A stretch of DNA of 64,000 nt from Salegentibacter_A chungangensis (GCF_042678405.1 NZ_JBHTLI010000001.1:496001-560000); one strand, 5' to 3'. Shown: positions 52,166-61,145, counted from the first letter of the stretch. A program made the numbers and translations. Notes: generated by a model from the letters alone, not told the origin.

Positions 52166-52598
52166 GCTTTTCAAGGCCTGTGAGGCTTATGTGCAGGAAC
52201 GTATCTCAAGAATATCTCTTGCGATGAGCGATCTTGAAAGTGACCTTGAAAACGAGACCAAGAGCAGTGCCGGCGATAAATATGAGACCGGCAGGGAAAT
52301 GATCAATCTGGAATGGAATAAGCTTTCCACCCAGCTGCAGCAGTTCAAAAAGCTTAAGGAGACCCTTGAAATGGCCAAGAGCAATAAAACTGCGGAAGAG
52401 ATTAAACTGGGAAGCCTGGTGAAAACTGAAAACGCCAATTATCTTATAGCCATTCCTGCCGGGGTGATCACCCTGGGAAGTGAAACCTGGTTTGCGGTGG
52501 GCGCCAATGCGCCAATTGCCCAGGCATTATTAAATAAGAAAAAGGGAGAGGATTTTTCCTTCAACGGGACCAAGGATAAAATAATTTCGGTAGACTGA
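52143..52598 (+). CDS. GreA/GreB-like small protein of unknown function
   Basis: 151 residues. The first 85 are a helical hairpin-like region (KACEAYVQERISRISLAMSD to LQQFKKLKETLEMAKSNK), followed by a compact beta domain (KLGSLVKTENANYLIAIPAG to GEDFSFNGTKDKIISV). Coiled coil plus FKBP-like domain is the layout of transcript-cleavage factors. The acidic tip residues of GreA are not evident, so activity on RNA polymerase is doubtful. As I recall, homologues in Flavobacteria are often labelled 3-oxoacyl-ACP synthase, for which nothing in the sequence speaks. It overlaps the end of mtgA by about 20 bp. Confidence 0.65.
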   Translation: MMKEIKDKLFKACEAYVQERISRISLAMSDLESDLENETKSSAGDKYETGREMINLEWNKLSTQLQQFKKLKETLEMAKSNKTAEEIKLGSLVKTENANYLIAIPAGVITLGSETWFAVGANAPIAQALLNKKKGEDFSFNGTKDKIISVD

Positions 52599-52599
52599 C

Positions 52600-53574
52600 T
52601 TATTTATTATTCAGCCTGGATTCGATCAGCTTTCCAGAAATCTTAAGGCCAATGGTCTTTCCTTTTTTCAACGCTTTGGAGTGGTCAAAGAAAACCTGCT
52701 GTCCGTTTAGCCTGGTTTCTATCAGGAAGCTGCTTCCTTTAAAGTAGCTGTGCACTACTTCGGCCTGAATTTCAGATGTTGTACTCAGCCTGATCTCTTC
52801 GGGATAAAGAAGGATCTTTTTCCGGCTTTTTTCCTCAGGTCTTAAGCTTTTCAGCATCACCTCATTCACGTCTCCAAACAGGGAAGCTACATAGGTGTCC
52901 GGCGGATTCTTATATAACTCCTGCGGACTTCCTTTCGCGTGGATCTTAGAGTTCTTTAGTACAATGGTCTTGTCAGCAAACGCAAGAGCATCGGTACTGT
53001 CGTGAGTGGCAACTATACAGGAGATGTTCTGTTCTTTTAAATAGGAAAAGACCCGGCGTCTTAAGTTATTCTTTCTGAAGTGATCTATATGGCTAAAAGG
53101 TTCATCTAAAAGCAGTAATTTAGGTTCTTTGGCCAGGGCTCTTGCCAGCGCAACCCTTTGTTGCTGCCCCCCGCTTAATAATTTAGCCTTGGTATCTGCC
53201 AGGTCTTCCATTTCCACCACTTTCAGCAGCTCTTTGATCCGCTTCTTTTTCTTCACCGGGTACATATTACTAAGGTGTTTTCCAACGTTATCGGCCACGC
53301 TTAGCGGCAGCATCAGGTCGAAATCCTGGGCCAGGTACTTGATAAAAGGTTCCCCCGGAACAAGGTTGTAATTAGGTCCCAGCAACTCCTGATCTTCCCA
53401 GTGGATCTTCCCGTCGGTATGCAGGAGTCCGTAAATGAGCTTTAAAAGGGTGCTTTTACCACAACCGCTTTCGCCGATAAGGGAAATGTTCTCACCTTTG
53501 TCAAGACTAAAGCCGATATTCTTAAGCACGGTGTCTTCATCATAGGCAAACGAAACGTTTTTTAACTTCAGCAT
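52600..53574 (-). CDS. ABC transporter ATP-binding protein (CysA/PotA/FbpC type)
   Basis: 324 residues: Walker A GESGCGKSTLLKL, Q-loop YLAQDFDLMLPLSV, signature LSGGQQQRVALARAL, Walker B LLLLDEPFSHID, and a switch histidine in CIVATHDS. The C-terminal third is a TOBE-like domain, as in importers of iron, sulfate or polyamines. No permease or binding protein is adjacent. The frame starts eight codons upstream (53598), but the ATG at 53574 fits the family start MLKLKNVSFAY. It converges with the GreA-like gene. Confidence 0.9.
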   Translation of the reverse strand: MLKLKNVSFAYDEDTVLKNIGFSLDKGENISLIGESGCGKSTLLKLIYGLLHTDGKIHWEDQELLGPNYNLVPGEPFIKYLAQDFDLMLPLSVADNVGKHLSNMYPVKKKKRIKELLKVVEMEDLADTKAKLLSGGQQQRVALARALAKEPKLLLLDEPFSHIDHFRKNNLRRRVFSYLKEQNISCIVATHDSTDALAFADKTIVLKNSKIHAKGSPQELYKNPPDTYVASLFGDVNEVMLKSLRPEEKSRKKILLYPEEIRLSTTSEIQAEVVHSYFKGSSFLIETRLNGQQVFFDHSKALKKGKTIGLKISGKLIESRLNNK

Positions 53575-53625
53575 AGCAAGGGGTTTTTCAGAATTCAAGA
53601 TAAAGCTTTCAGCTTTCGCCGGAAA

Positions 53626-53675
53626 ATAAAAAAGGCTGTTTTCACTGCAGTTGTTTAGCGAAAACAGCCTTTCTT
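53626..53675 (-). terminator. rho-independent terminator after the prolyl oligopeptidase gene
   Basis: AAAGGCTGTTTTC (53632-53644) and GAAAACAGCCTTT (53661-53673) are exact complements. Read on the minus strand a T-rich tract follows the stem. Confidence 0.8.
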
Positions 53676-53689
53676 TAGATTATATAAAA

Positions 53690-55855
53690 TTAATTTACTT
53701 CCTGGTCTGAGCCTGATGGTAATTCGCTATATCCCATATTGTAAAGCGTAAACCCGAAGATATCGGCATACTCTTCAATGATCATATTGGTAGGTTTCCC
53801 GGCTCCGTGTCCTGCTTTGGTCTCGATCCTGATAAGAACAGGTTCATTTCCGGCCTGTTTGTCCTGCAGTTCGGCTGCGAATTTAAAGGAATGAGCAGGG
53901 ACAACCCTGTCGTCGTGATCTCCGGTGGTTACCAGCGTAGCAGGATATTTCACTCCTTTCTCAACGTTGTGAACCGGAGAATACCCGTACAGGTATTCGA
54001 ACATTTCCTTGCTGTCCTCAGCCGTACCATAATCATAAGCCCAGCCGGCTCCGGCGGTAAAGGTGTGGTATCTAAGCATATCCATAACCCCCACGGCGGG
54101 CAGGGCAACTTTCATCAGGTCCGGGCGCTGGGTCATCGTTGCACCAACCAGCAAACCTCCGTTGGAGCCTCCGCGAATTGCGAGGTAATCTTTGGAAGTG
54201 TACTTATTACCGATCAGGTACTCTGCGGCAGCTATAAAATCGTCAAAGACGTTCTGCTTTTGGAGCTTGGTCCCGGCATCGTGCCATTCCTTTCCGTATT
54301 CACCTCCGCCTCGCAGGTTAGGAACAGCATAGACTCCGCCCTGTTCCAGCCATACCGCATTGGCGATGCTGAAGGAAGGGGTTAGGCTAATGTTGAATCC
54401 GCCGTAACCATAAAGAATGGTAGGGTTGTTTCCGTCCAGTTCCAGGCCTTTTTTATGGGTAATGATCATAGGAACCTTGGTCCCGTCCTTAGAATTATAG
54501 AAGACCTGGGTGGTTTCGTAATCTTCAGGATCAAAATCTATATTCGGCTTATTGTAAAGCTTGGAAGTTCCTTCTTCAATATCGAATTTGTAGATGGATC
54601 CGGGAGTCTTATAGTTTGTAAAGGAGTAATAGGTCACTTCTTCGTCCTTTTTCGCACCAAAACTGCTAACCGAACCTACTCCCGGAAGCTCCACTTCCCT
54701 TACAAGATTTCCTTCCTTATCATATTGTTTTACCTGAGAAATGGCATCTACCATATATTCAGCGAAAATATACCCGCCGGCAGTAGAAGGGGTAAGTACA
54801 TTTTCGGTTTCCGGGATAAAATCCTCCCAGTTCTCAGGAGCGGGGTTCGATGCGTCTACGGTCACAATTCTTCGGTTTGGGGCATCTTTGTCGGTTAGTA
54901 TAAAGAGTTTACTGCCTTCGTTATCGATTACCGAGGTTTCGGTCTTCTCGTTATCAAGAATGGTTACCAGCTCCGGGTCTTCTTTGCTGAGGTCCATCAT
55001 AAACAGCTTTCCTCCCGCGGTAGAGTTTCTGGCTGTAATAAAAAGGTAACGGTTGTCTTCAGAAACACTTCCGAAAACATACCGGTGTTTCTGAGCCTCG
55101 CTGCCTCCGTAGACAATGCTGTCCTCGCTCTGTTTAGTACCGAGCTTGTGATAGAACAAACGATGCTGATCTGTCTTTGCCGAAAGCTCACTGCCCTCGG
55201 GTTTTTCGTAGCTGGAATAGAAGAACCCTTCGTTTCCTTTCCAGGAAATTCCGCTGAATTTAACGTCTCTTATGGTATCACCCTTAATTTCTTTGGTTTC
55301 GGCGTCCATTACGATGATCTTTCTCCAGTCGCTTCCGCCTTCAGAGATGCTGTAAGCTGCCAGTTTTCCATTATCAGAAAAACTGAGCCCGCTCAGGGAA
55401 GTGGTTCCGTCTTCACTGAACTTATTGGGATCCAGGAAAACTTCTGCTTCCCCGTCTTCAGACTTTTTCCGATAAACCACGTACTGATCCTGCAGCCCGT
55501 CATTCTTACTGAAATAGATATAGTCCCCTTCCTTTTTGGGAGCGCTTATTTTTTCATAATTCCACAGCTCTGAGAGTCTTTTCTTCAGATCCTTTCTGAA
55601 TGGGATCTTTTCAAGATAGCCGAAAGTAATTTTATTCTGGGCCTTTACCCATTCTTCGGTTTCCGTACTGCGGTCATCTTCCAGCCAGCGGTAAGGGTCT
55701 TTGACTTCGGTTCCAAAATAATTGGTAACGGTGTCTACTTTCTTGGTTTCGGGATAGTTCAAAGTGATTTCCGTGTTTTGTTCAGGGTTTTGAGCCGAGC
55801 AAAAAGGAGCTGCCAGAAGCGTCAAAACCGGGAGGATTTTTAATTTTTTGTTCAT
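53690..55855 (-). CDS. S9A prolyl oligopeptidase family protein, exported
   Basis: A 721-residue serine peptidase that cleaves after proline in short peptides. A signal peptide ends FCSAQ, then DPYRWLEDDRSTETEEWVKA, a seven-bladed propeller (about 90-430), and the alpha/beta-hydrolase domain. AIRGGSNGGLLVGA has the nucleophile Ser564, TTGDHDDRVVPAHS the Asp, and ETKAGHGAGK the His. GGGEYGKEWHDAG is a family block. The frame opens at 55900; the ATG at 55855 begins the signal peptide. It is probably periplasmic. Confidence 0.94.
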   Translation of the reverse strand: MNKKLKILPVLTLLAAPFCSAQNPEQNTEITLNYPETKKVDTVTNYFGTEVKDPYRWLEDDRSTETEEWVKAQNKITFGYLEKIPFRKDLKKRLSELWNYEKISAPKKEGDYIYFSKNDGLQDQYVVYRKKSEDGEAEVFLDPNKFSEDGTTSLSGLSFSDNGKLAAYSISEGGSDWRKIIVMDAETKEIKGDTIRDVKFSGISWKGNEGFFYSSYEKPEGSELSAKTDQHRLFYHKLGTKQSEDSIVYGGSEAQKHRYVFGSVSEDNRYLFITARNSTAGGKLFMMDLSKEDPELVTILDNEKTETSVIDNEGSKLFILTDKDAPNRRIVTVDASNPAPENWEDFIPETENVLTPSTAGGYIFAEYMVDAISQVKQYDKEGNLVREVELPGVGSVSSFGAKKDEEVTYYSFTNYKTPGSIYKFDIEEGTSKLYNKPNIDFDPEDYETTQVFYNSKDGTKVPMIITHKKGLELDGNNPTILYGYGGFNISLTPSFSIANAVWLEQGGVYAVPNLRGGGEYGKEWHDAGTKLQKQNVFDDFIAAAEYLIGNKYTSKDYLAIRGGSNGGLLVGATMTQRPDLMKVALPAVGVMDMLRYHTFTAGAGWAYDYGTAEDSKEMFEYLYGYSPVHNVEKGVKYPATLVTTGDHDDRVVPAHSFKFAAELQDKQAGNEPVLIRIETKAGHGAGKPTNMIIEEYADIFGFTLYNMGYSELPSGSDQEVN

Positions 55856-55944
55856 AGGTATAAATTTAGAGCAACTAAAAATAACACAAAAAATGCCCAA
55901 AAGCGAAGGCCTTTGAGCATTAGTTGAAAATATTGTGTGCAGAT

Positions 55945-56934
55945 CTACACCAGTTTATGCTCTAACAGGTATTCAGCGATCTGAACCGCATTGGTGGCGG
56001 CACCTTTTCTCAGGTTGTCGGCAACAATCCACATATTAAGCGTATTAGGCTGAGAATAGTCTCTTCTTATCCTTCCAACAAATACATCATCCTTTCCCTC
56101 AGCATAAATAGGCATAGGATAGGTGTTTACCGCGGGATTGTCCTGTACGGTCACTCCCGGGAATTCGCTCAGGATCTTACGCACATCAGCTTCATCAAAG
56201 TCATTTTCAAACTCGATATTCACCGATTCTGAATGCCCGCCAACAACAGGGATCCTGATGGCCGTTGCACTTACGTTAACCGAATCGTCCCCAAGGATCT
56301 TCTTGGTCTCCCGGGTTAGTTTCATTTCTTCCTTGGTATAGCCGTTCTCTTCAAAAACGTCGCAATGTGGTAAGGCATTTTTATGAATAGGGTAAGGGTA
56401 GGCCATTTCTCCCTTTTCTCCGGCATATTCGTTCTCGAGTTGCTGAACGGCTTTTACCCCGGTTCCGGTGATAGACTGATAGGTGGAAACCACGACGCGC
56501 TTTATTTTAAAATTATCGTGCAGCGGCTTAAGGGCCATTAAAAGCTGGATGGTGGAACAGTTGGGGTTCGCGATGATCTTATCTTCTGAAGTGATCTCAG
56601 AGGCATTGATCTCGGGAACCACAAGCTTTTTGGAAGCATCCATTCTCCAGGCCGAAGAGTTATCGATCACGGTAGTTCCGTTTTCGGCAAATTTGGGAGC
56701 CCATTCCAGGGAGGTGGCCCCTCCGGCAGAGAAAAGGGCGATCTCCGGCTTAAGGTCTACGGCGTCCTGAAGCCCAATAACTTCAACCTCCTTATCATTA
56801 AATCTTATCTTTTTCCCTACAGATCTTTCCGAAGCTACCGGAAGCAATTGGCTTACCGGAAAGTTTCTTTCTTCCAATACCTTCAACATAACCTGGCCTA
56901 CCATACCTGTAGCGCCTACAACTGCTATTTTCAT
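55945..56934 (-). CDS. asd: aspartate-semialdehyde dehydrogenase
   Basis: A 329-residue NADPH enzyme of the lysine, threonine, methionine and diaminopimelate branch. MKIAVVGATGMVGQVMLKVL is the nucleotide-binding start, IANPNCSTIQLLMALKPLHD holds the active Cys126, and RIPVVGGHSESVNIEF the substrate His. Length is normal. It has its own -7 box (57020-57027) and follows the mscL terminator on the same strand. Confidence 0.97.
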   Translation of the reverse strand: MKIAVVGATGMVGQVMLKVLEERNFPVSQLLPVASERSVGKKIRFNDKEVEVIGLQDAVDLKPEIALFSAGGATSLEWAPKFAENGTTVIDNSSAWRMDASKKLVVPEINASEITSEDKIIANPNCSTIQLLMALKPLHDNFKIKRVVVSTYQSITGTGVKAVQQLENEYAGEKGEMAYPYPIHKNALPHCDVFEENGYTKEEMKLTRETKKILGDDSVNVSATAIRIPVVGGHSESVNIEFENDFDEADVRKILSEFPGVTVQDNPAVNTYPMPIYAEGKDDVFVGRIRRDYSQPNTLNMWIVADNLRKGAATNAVQIAEYLLEHKLV

Positions 56935-57019
56935 TCTTTTGGTTTTTGCCGTTTCCGCCGCAGCGGTTATAGATTCTTAAATTTATTCTTTTCCAAAGAC
57001 TTTTTTCTTTGGGGAACTG

Positions 57020-57027
57020 CAAATGTA
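57020..57027 (-). promoter_or_regulatory. -7 box (TACATTTG) for asd
   Basis: An exact TAnnTTTG on the minus strand about 86 bp before the asd ATG. No -33 match at standard spacing. Confidence 0.4.
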
Positions 57028-57111
57028 TTACACATTGAAAAACAAGCCTATGCAGAAGACTTAAAATTGGTGAGAATTACAGATTTTGAACTGATTCGTC
57101 TTTTTCGTTAA

Positions 57112-57140
57112 AAAAAGACCCCACAGTTTCCCGTGGGGTT
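57112..57140 (-). terminator. rho-independent terminator after mscL
   Basis: ACCCCAC (57118-57124) pairs with GTGGGGT (57133-57139). On the minus strand the stem is followed by a run of T. Confidence 0.75.
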
Positions 57141-57199
57141 TAGATTAATTGCTATTTATTTAAAAATGTGCAGTATAGCGGTGCACGTATCATAAACTC

Positions 57200-57634
57200 C
57201 TAAGGAGTATTATTCTGTTTTTTAAGCTCATCCCTTATTTCAGTAAGCAATTCTTCCTGGGTTGGGCCTTTTGGGGCTGTTACCTGGGGCGCTTCCTTTT
57301 TCGTCTTGGTCTTTTCATACGCCCTGAGCAGCAAAAATATGAATAAGCCAACGATTATAAAATTAATAAGGGCCTGAATCAGGTTTCCGTAGGTGATCAC
57401 GGCTGCTTCCGCCTCCTGTGCAGCTTCCAGGGTTTCGTAGTGCTCTCCCGTAAGGGAAATGAATTGCTGGGAGAAATCGGTTCCCCCGGTGAAAAGCCCG
57501 ATTAAAGGCATCAGGACATCGGCTACAACAGAGGCGATGATCTTGTTGAAGGCTGCGCCTATAATTACCGCAGTTGCCAGTGCCACGATATCACCTTTTA
57601 GAAGAAAGGCCTTAAAATCTTTTAAAAATGCCAT
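57200..57634 (-). CDS. mscL: large-conductance mechanosensitive channel
   Basis: 144 residues with two transmembrane helices. KGDIVALATAVIIGAAFNKI and VADVLMPLIG form TM1; LIQALINFIIVGLFIFLLLR is TM2, followed by a charged C-terminal helix. It releases solutes on hypo-osmotic shock at the inner membrane. A perfect 10-bp inverted repeat lies 11 bp before its start (57645-57670). Confidence 0.96.
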   Translation of the reverse strand: MAFLKDFKAFLLKGDIVALATAVIIGAAFNKIIASVVADVLMPLIGLFTGGTDFSQQFISLTGEHYETLEAAQEAEAAVITYGNLIQALINFIIVGLFIFLLLRAYEKTKTKKEAPQVTAPKGPTQEELLTEIRDELKKQNNTP

Positions 57635-57644
57635 TGATAGTTGG

Positions 57645-57670
57645 TTTTAGTTAATGATGTTTAACTAAAA
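57645..57670. repeat. perfect 10-bp inverted repeat upstream of mscL
   Basis: TTTTAGTTAA (57645-57654) and TTAACTAAAA (57661-57670) are exact complements with a 6-bp spacer. There is no T-run after it on the minus strand, so it looks more like an operator than a terminator. Confidence 0.5.
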
Positions 57671-57709
57671 TAAGTAAAAAATAGAAAAACTATCAGGTAA
57701 AGATTCAGA

Positions 57710-58819
57710 TTATTCCGGAATGATCACTCTTTTAACGCGCTGGGAGATGCCCGTAATGAGTTCGTAGGAAATGGTACCCCCGGCTTCTGCAAATTTTACC
57801 GGATGTTGCGGCCCGCCGAAGATGATCACTTCATCCCCTTCCTCACAGTCAATATCGGTAACATCTATCATAATAATGTCCATACACACATTTCCGATGA
57901 TAGGTGCATATTGTCCATTCACAAAAACGCCTGCATTGCTTTTACCGTATTTACGATCTATCCCGTCGGCGTGGCCAAGAGGTAAGGTGGCAGAGCGGGT
58001 GGGTTGTACAGCCTTGAATTCCCGGTTGTAGCCCACGGTATCTCCTTCCTTAAGCTCCTGGATCTGGGAGATGACGGATTTCAGGGTACCTACCGGCTTC
58101 AGGTCTTTGTCTATATTTTCATCATTACTGAAACCGTAAAGTCCAATTCCGGTTCTTACCATATTGAAAGCGGCTTCCGGATAGTTGAAGATGGCTGAAG
58201 TATTGCAGATATGAAGCAGTGGTTCATATTCCAGTTTTTCAGCAAGGCTGTAGGCAATGTTTCTGAAGGTATTGATCTGCCTGAGGCTGAACTCCCTTTC
58301 TTTCCAGTCTTCACTGGCTGCAAGATGCGAAAAGGCAGAAGCTACTTTTACTGAATTCGTATTGCTCAGTCGCTCTACCGCGGCTTTGTAATTTTCTTCG
58401 GTAAAGCCAAGCCTGTTCATACCGGTATTGAACTTCAGATGAACGGGATAATCCTTTTGCTTTTTTTCTTCGGCTAAATTGATGAACTCTTTCAGGATAC
58501 GATCACTGTAAAGACTTGGTTCAAGGCAATGCTCTATGATCCTTTCGAAGCCCGGTATTTGGGGGTGAAGGATAAGGATGGGAGTGGTGATCCCGGCCTC
58601 CCGTAATCTCACTCCTTCCTCGGTATAAGCCACCGCAAAATAATCGGCGCCGAGCTCCTCCAGTTTTTTAGCTATCGCTACCGAATCATTTCCATAGGCA
58701 TAGGCCTTGATCACCGCCATAAACTTTACGTCGGCACCAATTCTAGAACGGATAGTTTTATAATTATGGGCAAGTGCTCCCAGGTCTATTTCCAGAAGGG
58801 TTTCCTGAGCTTTAGGCAT
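57710..58819 (-). CDS. alr: alanine racemase
   Basis: A 369-residue PLP enzyme making D-alanine for the cell wall. LLEIDLGALAHNYKTIRSRI and MAVIKAYAYGND hold the PLP Lys38; NTGMNRLGF, VRTGIGLYGF and GYNREF (the catalytic Tyr region) follow. Unlike some Bacteroidota genes it is not fused to MurF. It overlaps the end of tdk by 8 bp, so they form an operon. Confidence 0.96.
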   Translation of the reverse strand: MPKAQETLLEIDLGALAHNYKTIRSRIGADVKFMAVIKAYAYGNDSVAIAKKLEELGADYFAVAYTEEGVRLREAGITTPILILHPQIPGFERIIEHCLEPSLYSDRILKEFINLAEEKKQKDYPVHLKFNTGMNRLGFTEENYKAAVERLSNTNSVKVASAFSHLAASEDWKEREFSLRQINTFRNIAYSLAEKLEYEPLLHICNTSAIFNYPEAAFNMVRTGIGLYGFSNDENIDKDLKPVGTLKSVISQIQELKEGDTVGYNREFKAVQPTRSATLPLGHADGIDRKYGKSNAGVFVNGQYAPIIGNVCMDIIMIDVTDIDCEEGDEVIIFGGPQHPVKFAEAGGTISYELITGISQRVKRVIIPE

Positions 58820-59462
58820 TCTTTTGCTTTAGGTTTTGTGGGTTGATCTCTTCGGCTTCATTCACATCCAGCTTCTTTACCCGCTCCTTCAGCATCGCCT
58901 TGTAATAGGCGGCCCTGCTTAAAGGTTCGTACTCTTCGGTTTCCCCAAGAAATACCAGGTCGTCATTAATAGCTTTCCGGTAACTGAACTGTGCCAGGTT
59001 TCCGGTGCGGGTGCAAACGGCGTGCACCTTGGTAACATATTCGGCGGTAGCCATAAGATGAGGCATAGGGCCAAAGGGGTTTCCCTTAAAATCCATATCC
59101 AGTCCTGCCACCACTACACGAATTCCGCGGTTGGCAAGATCGTTACATACGGTCACGATCTCATCATCAAAGAACTGGGCTTCGTCTATACCCACCACAT
59201 CGCAGCCATCGGCAAGTATCCTGATATTGGCCGCTGATGGCACGGGAGTAGACCTGATCTCATTGCTGTCATGAGACACTACCATTTCTTCATTGTAACG
59301 GGTGTCTATTGCGGGTTTGAAGATTTCAACCTTCTGCTTTGCAAACTGGGCACGCTTAAGCCTGCGGATAAGTTCTTCGGTTTTGCCGGAGAACATACTT
59401 CCGCAAATTACTTCTATCCAGCCAAATTGCTCTTCGTGATTTACTGTATTTTCGAGAAACAT
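58812..59462 (-). CDS. tdk: thymidine kinase, type II, without the usual zinc cysteines
   Basis: 216 residues. The P-loop ICGSMFSGKTEELIRRLKRA, the Walker B-like VVGIDEAQFFDDEIV with the catalytic Glu, and a thymidine-binding lasso near FSYRKAIND are present. The structural zinc site of the family normally needs four cysteines; here the first pair reads VCTRTGN (one Cys) and the second reads YEPLSRAAYY (none). The C-terminus has a short extra tail. The gene is followed by alr with an 8-bp overlap. Confidence 0.95.
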   Translation of the reverse strand: MFLENTVNHEEQFGWIEVICGSMFSGKTEELIRRLKRAQFAKQKVEIFKPAIDTRYNEEMVVSHDSNEIRSTPVPSAANIRILADGCDVVGIDEAQFFDDEIVTVCNDLANRGIRVVVAGLDMDFKGNPFGPMPHLMATAEYVTKVHAVCTRTGNLAQFSYRKAINDDLVFLGETEEYEPLSRAAYYKAMLKERVKKLDVNEAEEINPQNLKQKNA

Positions 59463-59481
59463 TTTGTAATTTTCAGATCGA

Positions 59482-59500
59482 AAGGAGGAATAACCTCCTT
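59482..59500 (-). repeat. hairpin in the tdk leader
   Basis: AAGGAGG (59482-59488) and CCTCCTT (59494-59500) pair with a 5-nt loop. They lie between the tdk -7 box and its ATG, with the GGAGG inside the stem. Confidence 0.35.
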
Positions 59501-59515
59501 CGCATAAAGGTGGAA

Positions 59516-59523
59516 CAAATTTA
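59516..59523 (-). promoter_or_regulatory. -7 box (TAAATTTG) for tdk-alr
   Basis: An exact TAnnTTTG on the minus strand, about 54 bp before the tdk ATG. No clear -33 box. Confidence 0.45.
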
Positions 59524-59652
59524 TTAAAAATACAAGCCTTCGGTTAGGGCAATCGGCTAAAGTTATAAAAGTCCTGAAGGGATAAATTTTAGGATTGATT
59601 TTTGCAGAATTAATATAGAACTGAAAGCAAAGGCAGGTAAAAATTTAGAATT

Positions 59653-60450
59653 ATGAAAAAGAAAATAGAAGCTGAATTAGTTGCGATAGCGGAAACCATA
59701 ATCAAAGAAAGAGGAAATCTTAATACAACCGAACTAAAGGAGAAGGCAAGACATCTTTATGAAAAATTAAGCATACTTGCATTTACTGAAAGGCACCTTG
59801 AAGAAACTCCTGAAACAGTAACTCCGGAACCGGTGAAACCTGCCCCGGTGCAGGAAAAAAGGCCGGAGCCCAAGCCTAAGAAAACCACAAAAAAGGATCA
59901 CGATGAGTTTGCTCCGGATGGTACCGAGTACAACGATTCTGAAGCTATTACCGAGCCTAATACCGAAAAAATAAAGGATATCGTTGCCCAGATGCCGCCT
60001 GAAAGCGAAAGGGTTGACGACCTGTTCAGCGAGATTACTTCCTCTAAGCCGGAGCCTAAAGCTCCGGAAACCAAAACGGCGGAAAAGAATAACAATGGTT
60101 CGGCTTCGCAAAAAGACTTCAGGCATATAGGCGTAGACTATGATAACTTACCCGACTTTGAGCCCCTTAACAACAAGCAGAAGGACAATCGTCCAAAATC
60201 ATTAAATGACAGGCTTAAAAAAGGGATCAATATCGGCCTTAATGAAAGGCTGACCTATATAAAGCATCTTTTTAACGGAGATACTGCCGACTATAACCGC
60301 GTGCTGTCCCAGCTGAATACCTTCAGCACTTATGAAGAAGCCCATAAATTCATAGAAAAAGTGGTTAAACCTGATTATAACCACTGGGAAGGGAAAGAAG
60401 ATTATGAGCAGCAATTTATGGAACGAGTAGAAAGCAAATTTCACCAGTAA
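59653..60450 (+). CDS. conserved Bacteroidota protein of unknown function with disordered middle
   Basis: 265 residues, no signal peptide. The first 45 form a helical domain (ELVAIAETIIKERGNLNTTE), residues about 50-170 are Pro/Lys/Glu-rich and probably disordered, and the C-terminal 80 are compact (SLNDRLKKGINIGLNERLTY to EDYEQQFMERVESKF). I recognise no enzyme motif. The layout, two folded ends on a charged tether, suits an adaptor or nucleic-acid-associated protein. It lies 17 nt before rsmI, possibly cotranscribed. Confidence 0.7.
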   Translation: MKKKIEAELVAIAETIIKERGNLNTTELKEKARHLYEKLSILAFTERHLEETPETVTPEPVKPAPVQEKRPEPKPKKTTKKDHDEFAPDGTEYNDSEAITEPNTEKIKDIVAQMPPESERVDDLFSEITSSKPEPKAPETKTAEKNNNGSASQKDFRHIGVDYDNLPDFEPLNNKQKDNRPKSLNDRLKKGINIGLNERLTYIKHLFNGDTADYNRVLSQLNTFSTYEEAHKFIEKVVKPDYNHWEGKEDYEQQFMERVESKFHQ

Positions 60451-60467
60451 TCCTGAGAGTTTAATTT

Positions 60468-61142
60468 ATGGGGAAACTATTTTTGGTGCCCACACCAATA
60501 GGCAATCTTGAAGACATCACCTTACGTGCCATAAGGGTTCTTAAGGAAGCGGACCTGATACTTGCCGAAGATACACGCAACAGCGGGAAACTCCTGAAAC
60601 ACTTTGAAATAGGCACTCAAATGCAAAGCCATCATATGCATAATGAGCATAAGACGGTTGATGGGATAGTGCTACGAATCAGGAACGGGGAGACCATTGC
60701 ACTGATAAGCGATGCGGGAACCCCTGCGATTTCCGATCCCGGGTTTTTGCTTACCCGCGCCTGTGTTGAGGCAGGGGTAGAAGTAGATTGTCTGCCGGGA
60801 GCCACGGCCTTTGTTCCGGCACTTGTGAACAGCGGACTGCCAAACGATAAGTTTGTGTTTGAAGGTTTTTTGCCGGTAAAAAAAGGAAGGCAGACCCGGC
60901 TGAAGTTTCTGGCCGAGGAAACCAGGACCATGGTCTTTTATGAATCGCCGCATAAACTTTTAAAAACCCTGAAGAATTTTGCCGAATACTTCGGGGAAGA
61001 CCGGAAGGTTTCGGTTTCCAGGGAGATCACTAAGCTGCACGAAGAAACCATTAGAGGAACAGCTGCAGAGGTGCTTCAGCATTATACAGAAAAGCCTCCA
61101 AAAGGGGAGATAGTAATTGTAGTGGAAGGGAAGAAGGCCTGA
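60468..61142 (+). CDS. rsmI: 16S rRNA (cytidine-1402-2'-O)-methyltransferase
   Basis: A 224-residue SAM-dependent tetrapyrrole-methylase-fold enzyme. LFLVPTPIGNLEDITLRAIR, ILAEDTRNSGKLLKHF, SDAGTPAISDPGF and VDCLPGATAFVPALVNSGLP are the family blocks; the C-terminus has RKVSVSREITKLHEE. It methylates the decoding-centre C1402. The gene converges with a small membrane protein gene, with 3 bp between the stops. Confidence 0.96.
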   Translation: MGKLFLVPTPIGNLEDITLRAIRVLKEADLILAEDTRNSGKLLKHFEIGTQMQSHHMHNEHKTVDGIVLRIRNGETIALISDAGTPAISDPGFLLTRACVEAGVEVDCLPGATAFVPALVNSGLPNDKFVFEGFLPVKKGRQTRLKFLAEETRTMVFYESPHKLLKTLKNFAEYFGEDRKVSVSREITKLHEETIRGTAAEVLQHYTEKPPKGEIVIVVEGKKA

Positions 61143-61145
61143 GCT

